Counted from the first letter of the stretch, positions 25,152 to 33,724 are shown. The stretch is DNA of 64,000 nt from CAZAAW01 sp964483325 (GCA_964483325.1 CAZAAW010000007.1:62001-126000), one strand, 5' to 3'. Notes: generated by a model not told the origin, from the letters alone. Program-made: numbers and translations.

Positions 25152-25780
25152 CCGACCTTGCCAGACCTCGGGCCGTCGCCGGCCCGGCTGTCACCAGCCA
25201 CGGTGTCAGCATCGCCGTGGCGCGCAACCTCGACGACATGATGAAGATCATCGCGGTACGCGCCGCGGTCTACATGGCGGAGCAATCCTGCCCCTATGAG
25301 GAAGAGTTCGACGGCAACGATTTCTGCGGCATGCACCTGATCGGCTATGTCGACGGCGAGCCGTCGGCCAGCCTGCGCATCCGCTTCTTCGCCGATTTCG
25401 CCAAGATCGAGCGCCTTGCCGTGCGGCCCGACCAGCGCCGGTCGACGGTGGCCTTTGATATCGTGCGGGCCGGCATCGAGCTCTGCCGGCTGAAGGGCTA
25501 CGGCCGCATCTACGGCCATGCCCGCGAGGGCCTGGTGCCGTTCTGGCGCCGCTTCGGGGCGCGGCCGATGCCCGGGCGCAGCGAACTGGTGTTCAGCGAC
25601 TACCGCTACACCGAGATGCTGCTGGAGACCGAGCCGCACCCGGATGCAGTGACGCTGAACTCCGACCCCTACGTCATCATCCGGCCCGAAGGCGCCTGGA
25701 ACCGGCAGGGCGTGCTGGAGGAATCGGCGCGGCGCTCGGTGCGGCCGCGGCCGGAAGTCGTTCCATCCCGTGCAGCGTAG
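25148..25780 (+). CDS. GNAT-family N-acetyltransferase
   Basis: A 210-residue acetyltransferase. After a 25-residue leader, the fold runs from VAVRNLDDMMKII-like strands through VRAAVYMAEQSCPYEEEFDG to IERLAVRPDQRRSTVAFDIV, the acetyl-CoA-binding segment, and then GYGRIYGHAREGLVPFWRRFG. The start YMAEQSCPYEEEFD resembles the acyl-acceptor region of acyltransferases that see amino-acid-like substrates. The ATG overlaps the previous stop (ATGA). It is part of the compact cluster facing the LysR gene. Confidence 0.82.
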   Translation: MTDLARPRAVAGPAVTSHGVSIAVARNLDDMMKIIAVRAAVYMAEQSCPYEEEFDGNDFCGMHLIGYVDGEPSASLRIRFFADFAKIERLAVRPDQRRSTVAFDIVRAGIELCRLKGYGRIYGHAREGLVPFWRRFGARPMPGRSELVFSDYRYTEMLLETEPHPDAVTLNSDPYVIIRPEGAWNRQGVLEESARRSVRPRPEVVPSRAA

Positions 25781-25791
25781 GAGGTGAGGAC

Positions 25792-26391
25792 GTGAACGTC
25801 ATCCCATTCGGGCAGCGACAGCCCGTTGCGTCGTCGCCGCTGGTGATCTTCGCCGACCTGCAGCTTGAATATGTTGCCGCCGGCCGGGCGCTGGCCGTCG
25901 ACAATGTCGAGCCGTGCCTGTCCAACTGCCGGCTGCTGCTCGACACGGCGCGCGGGTTGCGCCTGCCGATCGCCCATGCCCGGCAGCTGCGAGCCGACGT
26001 CTATTTCAACCGCCATTCGCCCTTCACGGACTGGATCGATTCGTTCCGGCCGCGCGCCAGCGAAATGGTCTACGAGCGCCGCCTGCCGTCCCTCTACGAC
26101 AATCCGGACTTTGCGGCCTTCCTGTCGCATATGCCCGATCCGACGCTCATCCTTGCCGGCCTGACGGCCGACCAGGCCTGCCTCGCCACGGCGGTGGAGG
26201 CGCACCATCGACGTCACAGGGTGATCTTCCTCGGCGACTGTTCCGCGACCGCGGCCCTCGGGGCGCTTCCGGAACCAGCCTCGCACGAGGCCGTGTGCAC
26301 GGTGATCTCCCGCTATGCGGACGTTCTCACCCTTGATGAATTCCTGGCGCGGCTGGCCCAACCGCGCGAAGTCAACTGGATAAACCGATGA
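25792..26391 (+). CDS. Isochorismatase-like cysteine hydrolase
   Basis: A 199-residue protein of the isochorismatase/nicotinamidase fold. The family Asp is D22 in VIFADLQLEY and the nucleophilic Cys is C130 in GLTADQACLATAVEA. At the usual Lys position the sequence reads VYERRLPS, so Arg96/Arg97 may replace it. Members hydrolyse amides, carbamates or vinyl ethers. The start is GTG at 25792 with a strong AGGAGG-containing site. The ATGA overlap with the following 60-residue gene shows one transcript. The substrate is unknown. Confidence 0.82.
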   Translation: MNVIPFGQRQPVASSPLVIFADLQLEYVAAGRALAVDNVEPCLSNCRLLLDTARGLRLPIAHARQLRADVYFNRHSPFTDWIDSFRPRASEMVYERRLPSLYDNPDFAAFLSHMPDPTLILAGLTADQACLATAVEAHHRRHRVIFLGDCSATAALGALPEPASHEAVCTVISRYADVLTLDEFLARLAQPREVNWINR

Positions 26392-26570
26392 TCGAAAAGA
26401 CCGAGCCCCTGGATGCCCTCTATCGCCTCTTGTCCTATGCGCGCGAGGAGGCGGTGTCGCAGTCCCTGTTCATGGTCGCCTACCTGCTGAACATTGCCCT
26501 CCAGGATCTGGAGCAGGCGCGCGGGGCGCCCCTCGACCTTGTCGCCGGCTCTTCCTCCGGCAAGGCGTAA
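26388..26570 (+). CDS. Small protein of unknown function (60 residues)
   Basis: A 60-residue helical protein beginning MIEKTEPLDALYRLLSYARE with an amphipathic central helix. It starts in the ATGA overlap with the cysteine hydrolase and ends 18 bases before the methyltransferase ATG. The tight coupling makes it a real gene. No known domain was recognised. It may be an accessory subunit or adaptor of the neighbouring enzymes, but this is inference from position. Confidence 0.65.
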   Translation: MIEKTEPLDALYRLLSYAREEAVSQSLFMVAYLLNIALQDLEQARGAPLDLVAGSSSGKA

Positions 26571-26588
26571 GCGAAGGTGACGGCGGCC

Positions 26589-27398
26589 ATGCCTCGCCGG
26601 CGCGCGGCGCACGAGTTTCTCGATACTTCGGCGCCGGCGGCGGCAACCGCCTGGGACGACCTGCTATCCCTGCAGGTCGATCTCTTCTTTCCGCATGAGC
26701 TCGACCACCTCCTGCGCAGCGCATCGTGGCAGGCGGCGGGGTCCGTTCTCGATGTCGGCTGCGGCAATGGCGATTATCTCGCCCGCCTGCAGCGCCATTT
26801 TCCCGCCAAGACCTTCGCCGGCGTCGACGCTTCGGCGGAGCTGGTCGAATCCGCCCGGCGCCGGCACCCGGAGATCGCCTTCGCACAGGGCGATCTCTTC
26901 GCCTTCCGGCCGGAGGAACTGCACGACGCCGTCGTCATGCGCCTGGTGGTCCAGCACCTCAGCGACTTTAAGGCGATCCTGCAGCGGGTGGCCGGCTGGA
27001 TGACGCCCTCGGGCCGGCTCTATGTCATCGAGCCGGACATGGAGAACACCCTGGCGCAGCCGCCGCTCTCCGGCTTCGAACGCATGATTGCGGCGCATGA
27101 GGCGGCGACGGCCCGGCATGGCCGGCTGCGCACGCGCCTTGCCGACCTGCCGGCGCTTGCCGCGGCGGCCGGCTGGGCGGTACGCGCCGACACGCGGCTC
27201 GGTGCGCCCTGGTGCGGCCCGCTCACCGGCAGCAGTGTCCATCGCATGTATCAGCGCTGGATCGACCTGTGCGAGCAGGCCGGGACCTTCGCCTATCGGT
27301 TTGACGAGGTGCGCGGCGAACTCGACGCCTGGGCGGCGCGGGACGACATCTTCACCCGCTTCGGCATCCGCATTGTCGAGCTGGAGGCGGCCGGCTAG
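26589..27398 (+). CDS. Class I SAM-dependent methyltransferase
   Basis: A protein of about 269 residues with the SAM-binding motif I VLDVGCGNGDYLARL near residue 53. The acidic loop FAGVDAS and the motif III region GRLYVIEPDM follow. The acceptor is not predictable. The ATG at 26589 has AAGG about 11 bases upstream; the in-frame GTG at 26577 is the alternative. It closes the LysR-linked cluster and converges with a small reverse-strand gene that ends 2 bases away. Confidence 0.82.
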   Translation: MPRRRAAHEFLDTSAPAAATAWDDLLSLQVDLFFPHELDHLLRSASWQAAGSVLDVGCGNGDYLARLQRHFPAKTFAGVDASAELVESARRRHPEIAFAQGDLFAFRPEELHDAVVMRLVVQHLSDFKAILQRVAGWMTPSGRLYVIEPDMENTLAQPPLSGFERMIAAHEAATARHGRLRTRLADLPALAAAAGWAVRADTRLGAPWCGPLTGSSVHRMYQRWIDLCEQAGTFAYRFDEVRGELDAWAARDDIFTRFGIRIVELEAAG

Positions 27399-27399
27399 G

Positions 27400-27600
27400 T
27401 CAGCGCGCCGCCGGACGTAGAGGCTGGGTGCGGCCGGCGCGTTCCGTCCGCAATTCGGGGCGCGCGTCGGGCGACCGCGCGATGTCGACGGCAATGCCGC
27501 GACGCTCCAGTTCCATTACCAGAGGCATGCTGACGCGCCGCAGGGCCTCAATCAGCTGTGCGTCGCTAAGGCTCCAGAGCAACAGGTTTTCCGCGTCCAT
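27400..27600 (-). CDS. Small protein of unknown function (66 residues)
   Basis: A 66-residue reading frame with GGGGAGCG just before the ATG at 27600. It has a helical N-terminal half (ENLLLWSLSDAQLIEALRRV) and a polar, Arg-rich tail. It converges with the methyltransferase, with one base between their ends. Third-position GC looks like that of neighbouring genes. No domain recognised; it could be spurious. Confidence 0.5.
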   Translation of the reverse strand: MDAENLLLWSLSDAQLIEALRRVSMPLVMELERRGIAVDIARSPDARPELRTERAGRTQPLRPAAR

Positions 27601-27993
27601 TGCGCTCCCCAATCAAGCCCCTTGAATGCGCCGCCAGGACGCAACATTAAGACCGCGTTCCGGAACGGAACAACGGGCCAAGACATGCGATCCAGCTTGC
27701 AGCGGCCGTGCCAGTGCTGATTGCATCGCATGAATTGGAGCGAATTTGAATTGAATCCTGCCCGCTGAGGCCAGAAAGCCGGTGAGCATCTGCAACCGGC
27801 AATGGGGTCTGTACCAATACGGCACGGCAAAATTGTGCCGCTCGCCACAACAGGTCCACATTGGTGCAGGTCATCCTGTTGGAGGCGCTGTCGGGCGGGA
27901 GCCGGGGGCATCGCACTGGCGCCGGAGTCCGGTGGCACTCCGGCTGGCGCAGCGCGCCTGTTGGCGGTGCCGGACAGAGGAGTGAACCGCCCC
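27601..27993. other. Intergenic region without recognisable gene
   Basis: About 390 bases between the small reverse-strand gene and the beta-helix gene. It is less GC-rich than the flanks. I see no reading frame with a ribosome site and no convincing RNA structure. It contains a short dyad, GTTCCGGAACGGAAC, near 27658. It must hold promoters for both divergent genes, but no clear -35/-10 pair stands out. Confidence 0.5.
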
Positions 27994-29094
27994 ATGCCAT
28001 GCCGCCAGTCGGTCCTTCTCCTCGCGCTGGCCCTGGCGACGGCATCGCCTGCCTTTGCGGCGGATAGCTTCGTCGCCCTGGACGGCGATGACGCGGCGCC
28101 CGGCAGCGCCGCGGCGCCCTTTGCCACGATCAACCGCGCCCTGCGCGATGCCATGCCGGGCGACACCGTGCATCTGGCGCCCGGCCTCTATCTGCAGGAT
28201 GTCCGCTCCGTCCGCGACGGCACCGCCGCCGCGCCGATCCGCATCGTCGGACCGGCGGAGGCGGTCGTTTCCGGCGCCGGCGCCTCGCGGATCATCGAGA
28301 TCGGCCACGACCACCATGTGCTGGAGGGCTTCACCGTCGACGGCCGCTTCGGTGCCGAAGAGGCGAAGGAGAGCTATCGCGACAAGCTGCTCTACGTCAT
28401 CGGCCGGGCGCCGGGCCGCGGCGTTGCCGGCCTCAAGGTGCTGGACATGACCTTCCGTAATGCCGGCGGTGAATGCATCCGGTTGCGCTACCTAGTGACG
28501 GAGGCCGAGATCGCCGGGTCCACCATCGAGCGCTGCGGCGTCTGGGATTTCGCTTTTGCCGACGGCGGTAAGAACGGCGAGGGCATCTATATCGGCACCG
28601 CGCCGGAGCAGCGCGGCCGGAACGGCGCGCCCGACGGCGCGGTCGACCGCTCCGACCGCAACTGGATCCACGACAATCGCATCGACACACGCGGCAACGA
28701 GTGCGTCGACATCAAGGAAGGCGCCTCCGGCAATATCGTCGAGCGCAATGTCTGCACCGGCCAGACCGATCCGGAATCCGGCGGCCTCGATGCGCGGGGC
28801 GAGCAGAACATATTCCGCCACAACACCATCATCGCGCCGGTCGGCGCCGGGATCCGTTTCGGTGGCGACGGCGAGGCGGACGGCATCGGCAACGAGGCCT
28901 ACGGCAACCGCATCATCGACCCGGCGGCGGGCGGCTTCGCGCTGCAGCGCGGTCCGCAGGGACGCATCTGCGACAATGTCGTCACTGGCAGCGAGCGGCT
29001 GACATTCGGCAGGTTTCGCGATGCCGTCGACCCCACCGGGCCTTGCGCAGCCTTCGTTTGGCGCGACCGGGGCGCCAAAGACGACAACGATTGA
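27994..29094 (+). CDS. Secreted right-handed parallel beta-helix protein
   Basis: A 366-residue exported protein. Residues 1-21 form a signal peptide (MPCRQSVLLLALALATASPA and following AFA). The rest is a beta-helix starting with the DDAAPGSAAAPFATINRALR motif common to pectate-lyase-like and right-handed helix proteins. Repeating N-x-I and G-N-x-V-E-R-N-V turns follow (NIVERNVCTG, NIFRHNTIIAP, NEAYGNRIIDP). Cysteines in IERCG, NECVD, NVCTG and RICDN could form disulfides. Such proteins bind or cut polysaccharides, but no catalytic set was identified. The ATG at 27994 is favoured by the signal peptide. Confidence 0.83.
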   Translation: MPCRQSVLLLALALATASPAFAADSFVALDGDDAAPGSAAAPFATINRALRDAMPGDTVHLAPGLYLQDVRSVRDGTAAAPIRIVGPAEAVVSGAGASRIIEIGHDHHVLEGFTVDGRFGAEEAKESYRDKLLYVIGRAPGRGVAGLKVLDMTFRNAGGECIRLRYLVTEAEIAGSTIERCGVWDFAFADGGKNGEGIYIGTAPEQRGRNGAPDGAVDRSDRNWIHDNRIDTRGNECVDIKEGASGNIVERNVCTGQTDPESGGLDARGEQNIFRHNTIIAPVGAGIRFGGDGEADGIGNEAYGNRIIDPAAGGFALQRGPQGRICDNVVTGSERLTFGRFRDAVDPTGPCAAFVWRDRGAKDDND

Positions 29095-29193
29095 TGCGCA
29101 ATAGGGGTTGGCGGCCCGCCGAATGGGGTTTGACAGGATAATCAGCGACGCTGCCTATTGTTTCATCGGTTCCGTCGCCCCAAGGCCCTCCTG

Positions 29194-29652
29194 ATGTCAC
29201 AGCCTCCTGTCGATACGATCACGTTCCTGATCAGCGATGTCGCGCGCATCCTGCGACAGCGCCATCAGCAGGCGCTGGACGCCGCCGGCGCCGGGATCAC
29301 GGAGGGTGAGAACCGCGCCCTTCATTTCATCAACCGCTATCCCGACCTCAACCAGAAGGCGCTGTCCGATCTCATGGGGCTGGAGCCGATGACCCTGCTC
29401 GGCTACCTGTCGCGGCTGGAGAGCGTCGGCCTGATCGAGCGTTTTCCCGACCCGGACGACCGCCGCGCCAAGCGCATGCGCATCACCAAGGCGGGCGAGG
29501 ACGTCCTGGAAATCAGCCGGACCGTCGGCAAGGCGACCCGCGCTGCCATTGCCCGGCAACTCGGGGCGGACGAGAGCGAGCGCCTGCGCAACGGCATCGC
29601 CGCGCTGCGCGAGGTGCTGGTCAATCCGCCGGCCGAGGACCCGCAGGCCTGA
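29194..29652 (+). CDS. MarR-family transcriptional regulator
   Basis: A 152-residue winged-helix regulator. The DNA-recognition part is QKALSDLMGLEPMTLLGYLS and the wing contains the diagnostic DPDDRRAKRMRIT. The ATG at 29194 has AAGG 9 bases upstream. A perfect -35 TTGACA occurs at 29130-29135, but the nearest -10-like TATTGT is 20 bases away. It precedes the AbrB-family membrane protein on the same strand and may control it. It is clearly related to the MarR at 33827-34279. Confidence 0.9.
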   Translation: MSQPPVDTITFLISDVARILRQRHQQALDAAGAGITEGENRALHFINRYPDLNQKALSDLMGLEPMTLLGYLSRLESVGLIERFPDPDDRRAKRMRITKAGEDVLEISRTVGKATRAAIARQLGADESERLRNGIAALREVLVNPPAEDPQA

Positions 29653-29664
29653 GGCGCCTGCATA

Positions 29665-29687
29665 TCCGGCATGACCGTCATGCCGGA
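29665..29687. repeat. Perfect inverted repeat between marR-type gene and AbrB-family gene
   Basis: TCCGGCATGA (29665-29674) and TCATGCCGGA (29678-29687) are exact complements around a CCG loop. The site lies 13 bases after the MarR stop and 46 before the next ATG. It could be a terminator stem, though it lacks a U tract, or an operator for the MarR dimer controlling the downstream gene. Confidence 0.5.
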
Positions 29688-29732
29688 GCGATATTGCACT
29701 GCACACTAAAGACTGCTTGCTATATCGTTGCG

Positions 29733-30866
29733 ATGGTCGGGATGTCCGGCCGCCTGCAGCGCGTGGCGATTTTGACGGCCGTTTCCATCAATCCCCGGGG
29801 AGCCTTTGTCGCGCTGCGGGCGCTGGCGATCTCCTTTCTCGGCGGCGCGCTGCTGCACGTCCTCGGCTTTCCGGCGGCCTGGCTGTCGGGCGGCATGATC
29901 GCCACGGCGATCGCCTCGCTGCGCGGCGTACCGATGGACGTGCCGCCGGTGCTGCGCAGCGCCAGCATGCTCGTTCTCGGCCTGTCCATCGGCACGGCTG
30001 TCACGCCGTCGACTCTCGCCAGCCTGCCGCAATGGCCGGTGAGCATGGCGTGCCTCCTGCTGTCGGTCGTGCTGGTGCAGCTGGCGACGCAGTTCTTCTT
30101 CACCCGCGTCGCCGGCTGGAGCCGGGCAACGGCGTTTTTCGCCGCCGTTCCCGGCGCGCTCAATTTCGTCATGGCGGCGGCTGGCGGCACGCGGGCGGAT
30201 GTGCGCCTTGTCGCCATCGCCCAGACGGTCAGGCTGTTCGTGCTGATCGCGGCGCTGCCGCTCCTCCTGGTGTTCTTCGATCTCGGCAGCCGGGCCGGGC
30301 AGACGCCGGCGGTTCTGCCGGCCGGCCAGCTGGCCCTGCTGGTCGTCGCCGGACTCGCCGCCGGCGGCGCGCTGGCGCTTCTCAAGGTGCCGGTCGCCCT
30401 TCTCATGGGATCGATGCTGTCCAGCGCCATCCTCTATGGCGGCGGCTGGGTTGAGGGCACCGTGCCGGCGCCCCTGCTGACGGCGGCGCTGGTCGTCCTG
30501 GCTGCCTTCGTCGGCGGGCGCTTTTCCGGCACCAGCGTGGCGCAGCTGCGCCAGGCCGGCATTGCCTCGCTCGGCGGCTTCGCCGTGTCGCTGGCGGTCG
30601 CGGCGGTCCTGGCGCTCGTCACGGCGCTGATCGCCAATCAGCCGGTAGGTTCGGTCCTCCTCGCCTTCGCGCCGGGCGGGCTCGACACCATGTCCATTCT
30701 CGCCCTGGCGCTGCAGCTCGACGGCGCTTTCGTCGCCACCCACCATCTGGCGCGCTTCATCGGCATCTCCCTCGCCCTGCCGCTGGCCGTGCGCTGGCTC
30801 GCCTTGCCGGCGGACGAGGGCGTCGCCGCCGAGGCGATGGCGGCGGAGCCGCCAACCGACAGCTAG
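29733..30866 (+). CDS. AbrB-family membrane protein (PF05145)
   Basis: A 377-residue integral membrane protein with about ten helices in two similar halves, as in the AbrB/'ammonia monooxygenase' family. Visible markers are FPAAWLSGGMIATAI and the second-half LLAFAPGGLDTMSILALAL. The family has been linked to regulation or transport of small solutes, without firm function. The start could be ATG 29733 or ATG 29742; neither has a strong ribosome site. It overlaps the convergent CbtA stop by a few bases. Confidence 0.82.
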   Translation: MVGMSGRLQRVAILTAVSINPRGAFVALRALAISFLGGALLHVLGFPAAWLSGGMIATAIASLRGVPMDVPPVLRSASMLVLGLSIGTAVTPSTLASLPQWPVSMACLLLSVVLVQLATQFFFTRVAGWSRATAFFAAVPGALNFVMAAAGGTRADVRLVAIAQTVRLFVLIAALPLLLVFFDLGSRAGQTPAVLPAGQLALLVVAGLAAGGALALLKVPVALLMGSMLSSAILYGGGWVEGTVPAPLLTAALVVLAAFVGGRFSGTSVAQLRQAGIASLGGFAVSLAVAAVLALVTALIANQPVGSVLLAFAPGGLDTMSILALALQLDGAFVATHHLARFIGISLALPLAVRWLALPADEGVAAEAMAAEPPTDS

Positions 30867-31600
30867 GCGCTTGCCGAGGCGGTGCTGCCGGCCGGCATGA
30901 AGCGGCCGCGCAGGGCGCCGATCAGGCCGCCGAGCAGCGGCCAGAACACCAGGTTGGTCAGATAGACCCTGACGACATAGGCGTGGTGCAGGCTTTCCGG
31001 GATCGGGCTTTCATGGCTTGCCGGCTGCGGCGCGCCGATGAGGTGCGGGGCGGCGAGCAGCGCGATGGCGAGAATGGCCAGCGGCAGCGCCCGCGTGAAG
31101 ACGAGAAGCGCCAGGGCGGCGGCTGTCGCCAGCGCCGTGGCGATCCACCAGATCTGCCGCGCCGCGAGATCGGCCGCCGGCATGGCCGGCAGCTCCGGCG
31201 GCAGGCCGAGGCCCGGCGCCAGCAGAAACACGGCGAAGCCTGCAAGCCCCCAGAAGACACCCTGACGCCAGCCGCGCATGCCACCGGCGATTTCGCTCGC
31301 CACGATGAGCAGCAGCGCGAAGCCGATCGACGTGGCGAGATTGGCGACCAGCGTGAAGAAGGTGCGCTCCAGGCCGTCGGCCGGCGCCCATTCCTCGGCC
31401 TCGTCGGCCGCGACGGCGGCTTCGCCAGCGGCATGGACGTGACCCGCCGCCTCACTCTCGCCGCCAGCCGTCTCGTAGACTTCGGCCTGGAGGATAAGTG
31501 GCACCGTTCCTGCTTCCTGGAGGACGGTCATGACGAGGCCGGCGACGAGCCCCGCCACGAAGGCTAGGAAAATCGTGCCGCGAAAGGTGCTCAGATCCAT
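30863..31600 (-). CDS. cbtA: CbtA-type predicted cobalt transporter
   Basis: A 245-residue membrane protein. The N-terminal helix contains the CbtA motif AGLVAGLVMTVLQ followed by QAEVYE, and four to six further helices. Residues about 45-75 form a periplasmic or cytoplasmic loop rich in Glu, Ala and His (AAGHVHAAGE), which could contact metal. CbtA and CbtB are a predicted cobalt uptake pair, usually B12-controlled. CbtB lies 27 bases upstream on the same strand. Transport is predicted, not shown. Confidence 0.87.
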   Translation of the reverse strand: MDLSTFRGTIFLAFVAGLVAGLVMTVLQEAGTVPLILQAEVYETAGGESEAAGHVHAAGEAAVAADEAEEWAPADGLERTFFTLVANLATSIGFALLLIVASEIAGGMRGWRQGVFWGLAGFAVFLLAPGLGLPPELPAMPAADLAARQIWWIATALATAAALALLVFTRALPLAILAIALLAAPHLIGAPQPASHESPIPESLHHAYVVRVYLTNLVFWPLLGGLIGALRGRFMPAGSTASASA

Positions 31601-31627
31601 GGCGAGAGTCCGATGATGGCGCGGGCG

Positions 31628-31822
31628 CTAGTGGCAGGGAAAGCCCATCGAGTGGCGATAGTCGTGGGCGGCATTGTGCATCGCCGGCATGGAGGCGAAA
31701 CCCGCCATGCCGATCGTCACGACGCCGAGTATGGCCGCCAGGGCGAGCTGCACGGCGCGCCAGGCGCCGGAGGCGGTGGCCGCCGGAGCGGCGGCGGGGC
31801 GGGGAAGGGTGTCCTGGGTCAC
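31628..31822 (-). CDS. cbtB: CbtB-type small membrane protein
   Basis: A 64-residue protein with one membrane helix (residues about 22-44). Its His-rich C-terminus HNAAHDYRHSMGFPCH is the hallmark of CbtB and a likely Co2+-binding site. The start is GTG at 31822 with GGAAGA 8 bases upstream. It precedes cbtA on the reverse strand, so both form a two-gene operon. No cobalamin riboswitch was found in the leader; instead three 17-base direct repeats occur there. Confidence 0.87.
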   Translation of the reverse strand: MTQDTLPRPAAAPAATASGAWRAVQLALAAILGVVTIGMAGFASMPAMHNAAHDYRHSMGFPCH

Positions 31823-32149
31823 GTCCAGTCTTCCGTCATGGGTGTCGCACGGTCGCGGCGGACGCTACTGCGCCGGCTCGCATCGCTGCAAGACCTCAAG
31901 GGGCAGGATGCCGATGGGGGCAGGATGCCGATGGGGGCAGGATGCCGATGGGGAAAGGATTTCCGCGCACGGCCCTGAACCAGACGCGGGCTCGGCCGTT
32001 TTTCATCGGGAAGAGCGTTGCAGGCGCTTGAATGTCGGTTGGAGCACAGGCATTTAGGCGGGCGTCGGATCGGCCGCCTTTGGGAGAGGGGCCCGCCACT
32101 TCAATGTGCTCCGCATCGCGCGGGCTTTGGGTGACTGGAGGACTCTCTC
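31823..32149. other. Divergent intergenic region between cbtB and pckA
   Basis: About 327 bases that must carry the promoters of cbtBA (reverse) and pckA (forward). The reverse strand was searched for the B12 box, the conserved core of a cobalamin riboswitch and an anti-terminator pair; none was convincing. The only striking content is the threefold 17-base repeat at 31902-31952. GGAGGACTCTC before 32150 is the pckA ribosome site. Confidence 0.5.
31902..31952. repeat. Three perfect tandem copies of a 17-base unit
   Basis: GGCAGGATGCCGATGGG is repeated exactly at 31902-31918, 31919-31935 and 31936-31952. The array lies 80 bases upstream of the cbtB start and about 200 bases before pckA. Each unit holds GGCA...TGCC, a short dyad. 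It may be a polymorphic minisatellite or a multi-site operator. Confidence 0.75.
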
Positions 32150-33724
32150 GTGACGTCGACTGAACTGCTGAAGGACCATAAACGCCTCAGAGCGAACCTG
32201 CCCGAGGCCGCCCTTTTCACCGAGGCGGTGCGGCGGGGCGAGGGAGAGGTCGCCGCCGACGGGGCGCTGGCGGTGCGGACCGGGGTCCATACTGGCCGCT
32301 CGCCCAAGGACAAGTTCATCGTTCGCGACGCGACCACCGCCGACACGGTCTGGTGGGACAACAACCGGCCCATGGAGCCGGCGCATTTCGATGCTCTGCT
32401 GGCGGACTTCCTCGCGGCGGCGGCAGACAAGGAGCTGTTCGTCCAGGATCTTTATGGCGGCGCCGATCCGGCCCTGCGCATCCGCGTGCGGGTCTTTGCC
32501 GAGCTCGCCTGGCACTCGCTCTTCATCCGCAACCTGCTGATCCGGCCGAAGGAGGGCGAGACGGTCGGCCTGCCGCCCGACCTGACGATCATCGATCTGC
32601 CCGATTTCAAGGCAGATAAGGAACGCCACGGGGCGCGCAGCGAGACGATCATCGCCTGCGATTTCACCCGCGGCATCGTCCTCATCGGCGGCACGCTCTA
32701 TGCCGGCGAGATGAAGAAGTCCGTCTTCACCTATCTGAATTTCACGCTGCCGCCGAAGGGCGTCATGCCCATGCACTGCTCGGCCAATATCGGCCCGGAC
32801 GGCGACACGGCGATCTTCTTCGGCCTCTCCGGGACCGGCAAGACGACGCTGTCGGCAGACCCGTCGCGGACGCTGATCGGCGATGACGAGCACGGCTGGG
32901 GCGCCCAGGGCGTCTTCAATTTCGAAGGCGGCTGCTACGCCAAGACGATCCGCCTGTCGCCGACCGCCGAGCCCGACATCTATTCCGCCAGCCTGCGCTT
33001 CGGCACCATCCTGGAGAACGTCGTCCTCGATCCAGCGACGCGCCGGCCCGATTTCGACGACGGCTCCCTCACCGAGAACACCCGCGCCGCCTATCCTCTG
33101 TCCTTCATCGCCAATGCCAGCGAATCGGGCATGGGCGGCCATCCGCGCAACATCATCATGCTGACGGCGGACGCCTTCGGCGTCATGCCGCCGATCGCCC
33201 GGCTGATGCCCGGCCAGGCCATGTATCATTTCCTGTCCGGCTATACGGCCAAGGTGGCCGGCACCGAGAAGGGCGTGACGGAGCCGGAGGCGACCTTCTC
33301 CACCTGCTTCGGCGCCCCCTTCATGCCTCGGCACCCTGCCGAATACGGCAATCTGCTGCGCAAGCTCATCGGCGAGCACAAGGCCGACTGCTGGCTGGTC
33401 AATACCGGCTGGACCGGCGGCGCCTACGGCGTCGGCCGCCGCATGCCGATCCAGGCGACGCGCCGCCTGCTGGCGGCAGTGCTCAACGGCACGCTGCGCA
33501 ACGCCGATTTCTATCGCGACCGCAATTTCGGTTTCGACGTGCCGACCGACCTGCCCGGGATCGAGCCGCACCTCCTGCACCCGCGCAAGACCTGGGCGGA
33601 CAAGATCGCCTATGACGCCCAGGCAGCCAGGCTCGCCGGCATGTTCCAGGACAATTTCGTGAAGTTCGTCCCGCATGTCGACGATGAAATCCGCGAGTCC
33701 GCACCGCAGATCGCCGTCGCCTGA
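32150..33724 (+). CDS. pckA: Phosphoenolpyruvate carboxykinase (ATP)
   Basis: A 524-residue cytoplasmic enzyme converting oxaloacetate and ATP to PEP, CO2 and ADP, the first step of gluconeogenesis. The P-loop GLSGTGKTT is at about 225. RTGVHTGRSPKDKFIV near 42, the metal site HCSANIG and the adenine-binding MGGHPRNI...NTGWTGGAYGVG region are all intact, and length is normal. The start is GTG at 32150 with a GGAGG site 7 bases upstream. A stem-loop follows the stop. It is a single gene, divergent from cbtBA. Confidence 0.96.
   Translation: MTSTELLKDHKRLRANLPEAALFTEAVRRGEGEVAADGALAVRTGVHTGRSPKDKFIVRDATTADTVWWDNNRPMEPAHFDALLADFLAAAADKELFVQDLYGGADPALRIRVRVFAELAWHSLFIRNLLIRPKEGETVGLPPDLTIIDLPDFKADKERHGARSETIIACDFTRGIVLIGGTLYAGEMKKSVFTYLNFTLPPKGVMPMHCSANIGPDGDTAIFFGLSGTGKTTLSADPSRTLIGDDEHGWGAQGVFNFEGGCYAKTIRLSPTAEPDIYSASLRFGTILENVVLDPATRRPDFDDGSLTENTRAAYPLSFIANASESGMGGHPRNIIMLTADAFGVMPPIARLMPGQAMYHFLSGYTAKVAGTEKGVTEPEATFSTCFGAPFMPRHPAEYGNLLRKLIGEHKADCWLVNTGWTGGAYGVGRRMPIQATRRLLAAVLNGTLRNADFYRDRNFGFDVPTDLPGIEPHLLHPRKTWADKIAYDAQAARLAGMFQDNFVKFVPHVDDEIRESAPQIAVA

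Noticed and set aside
31902..31952. CRISPR-like repeat array
   Set aside because: The three 17-base units are contiguous with no spacers, and no cas genes are present.
31823..32149. Cobalamin riboswitch upstream of cbtB
   Set aside because: Expected from family knowledge, but the B12 box and conserved core could not be found on the reverse strand.
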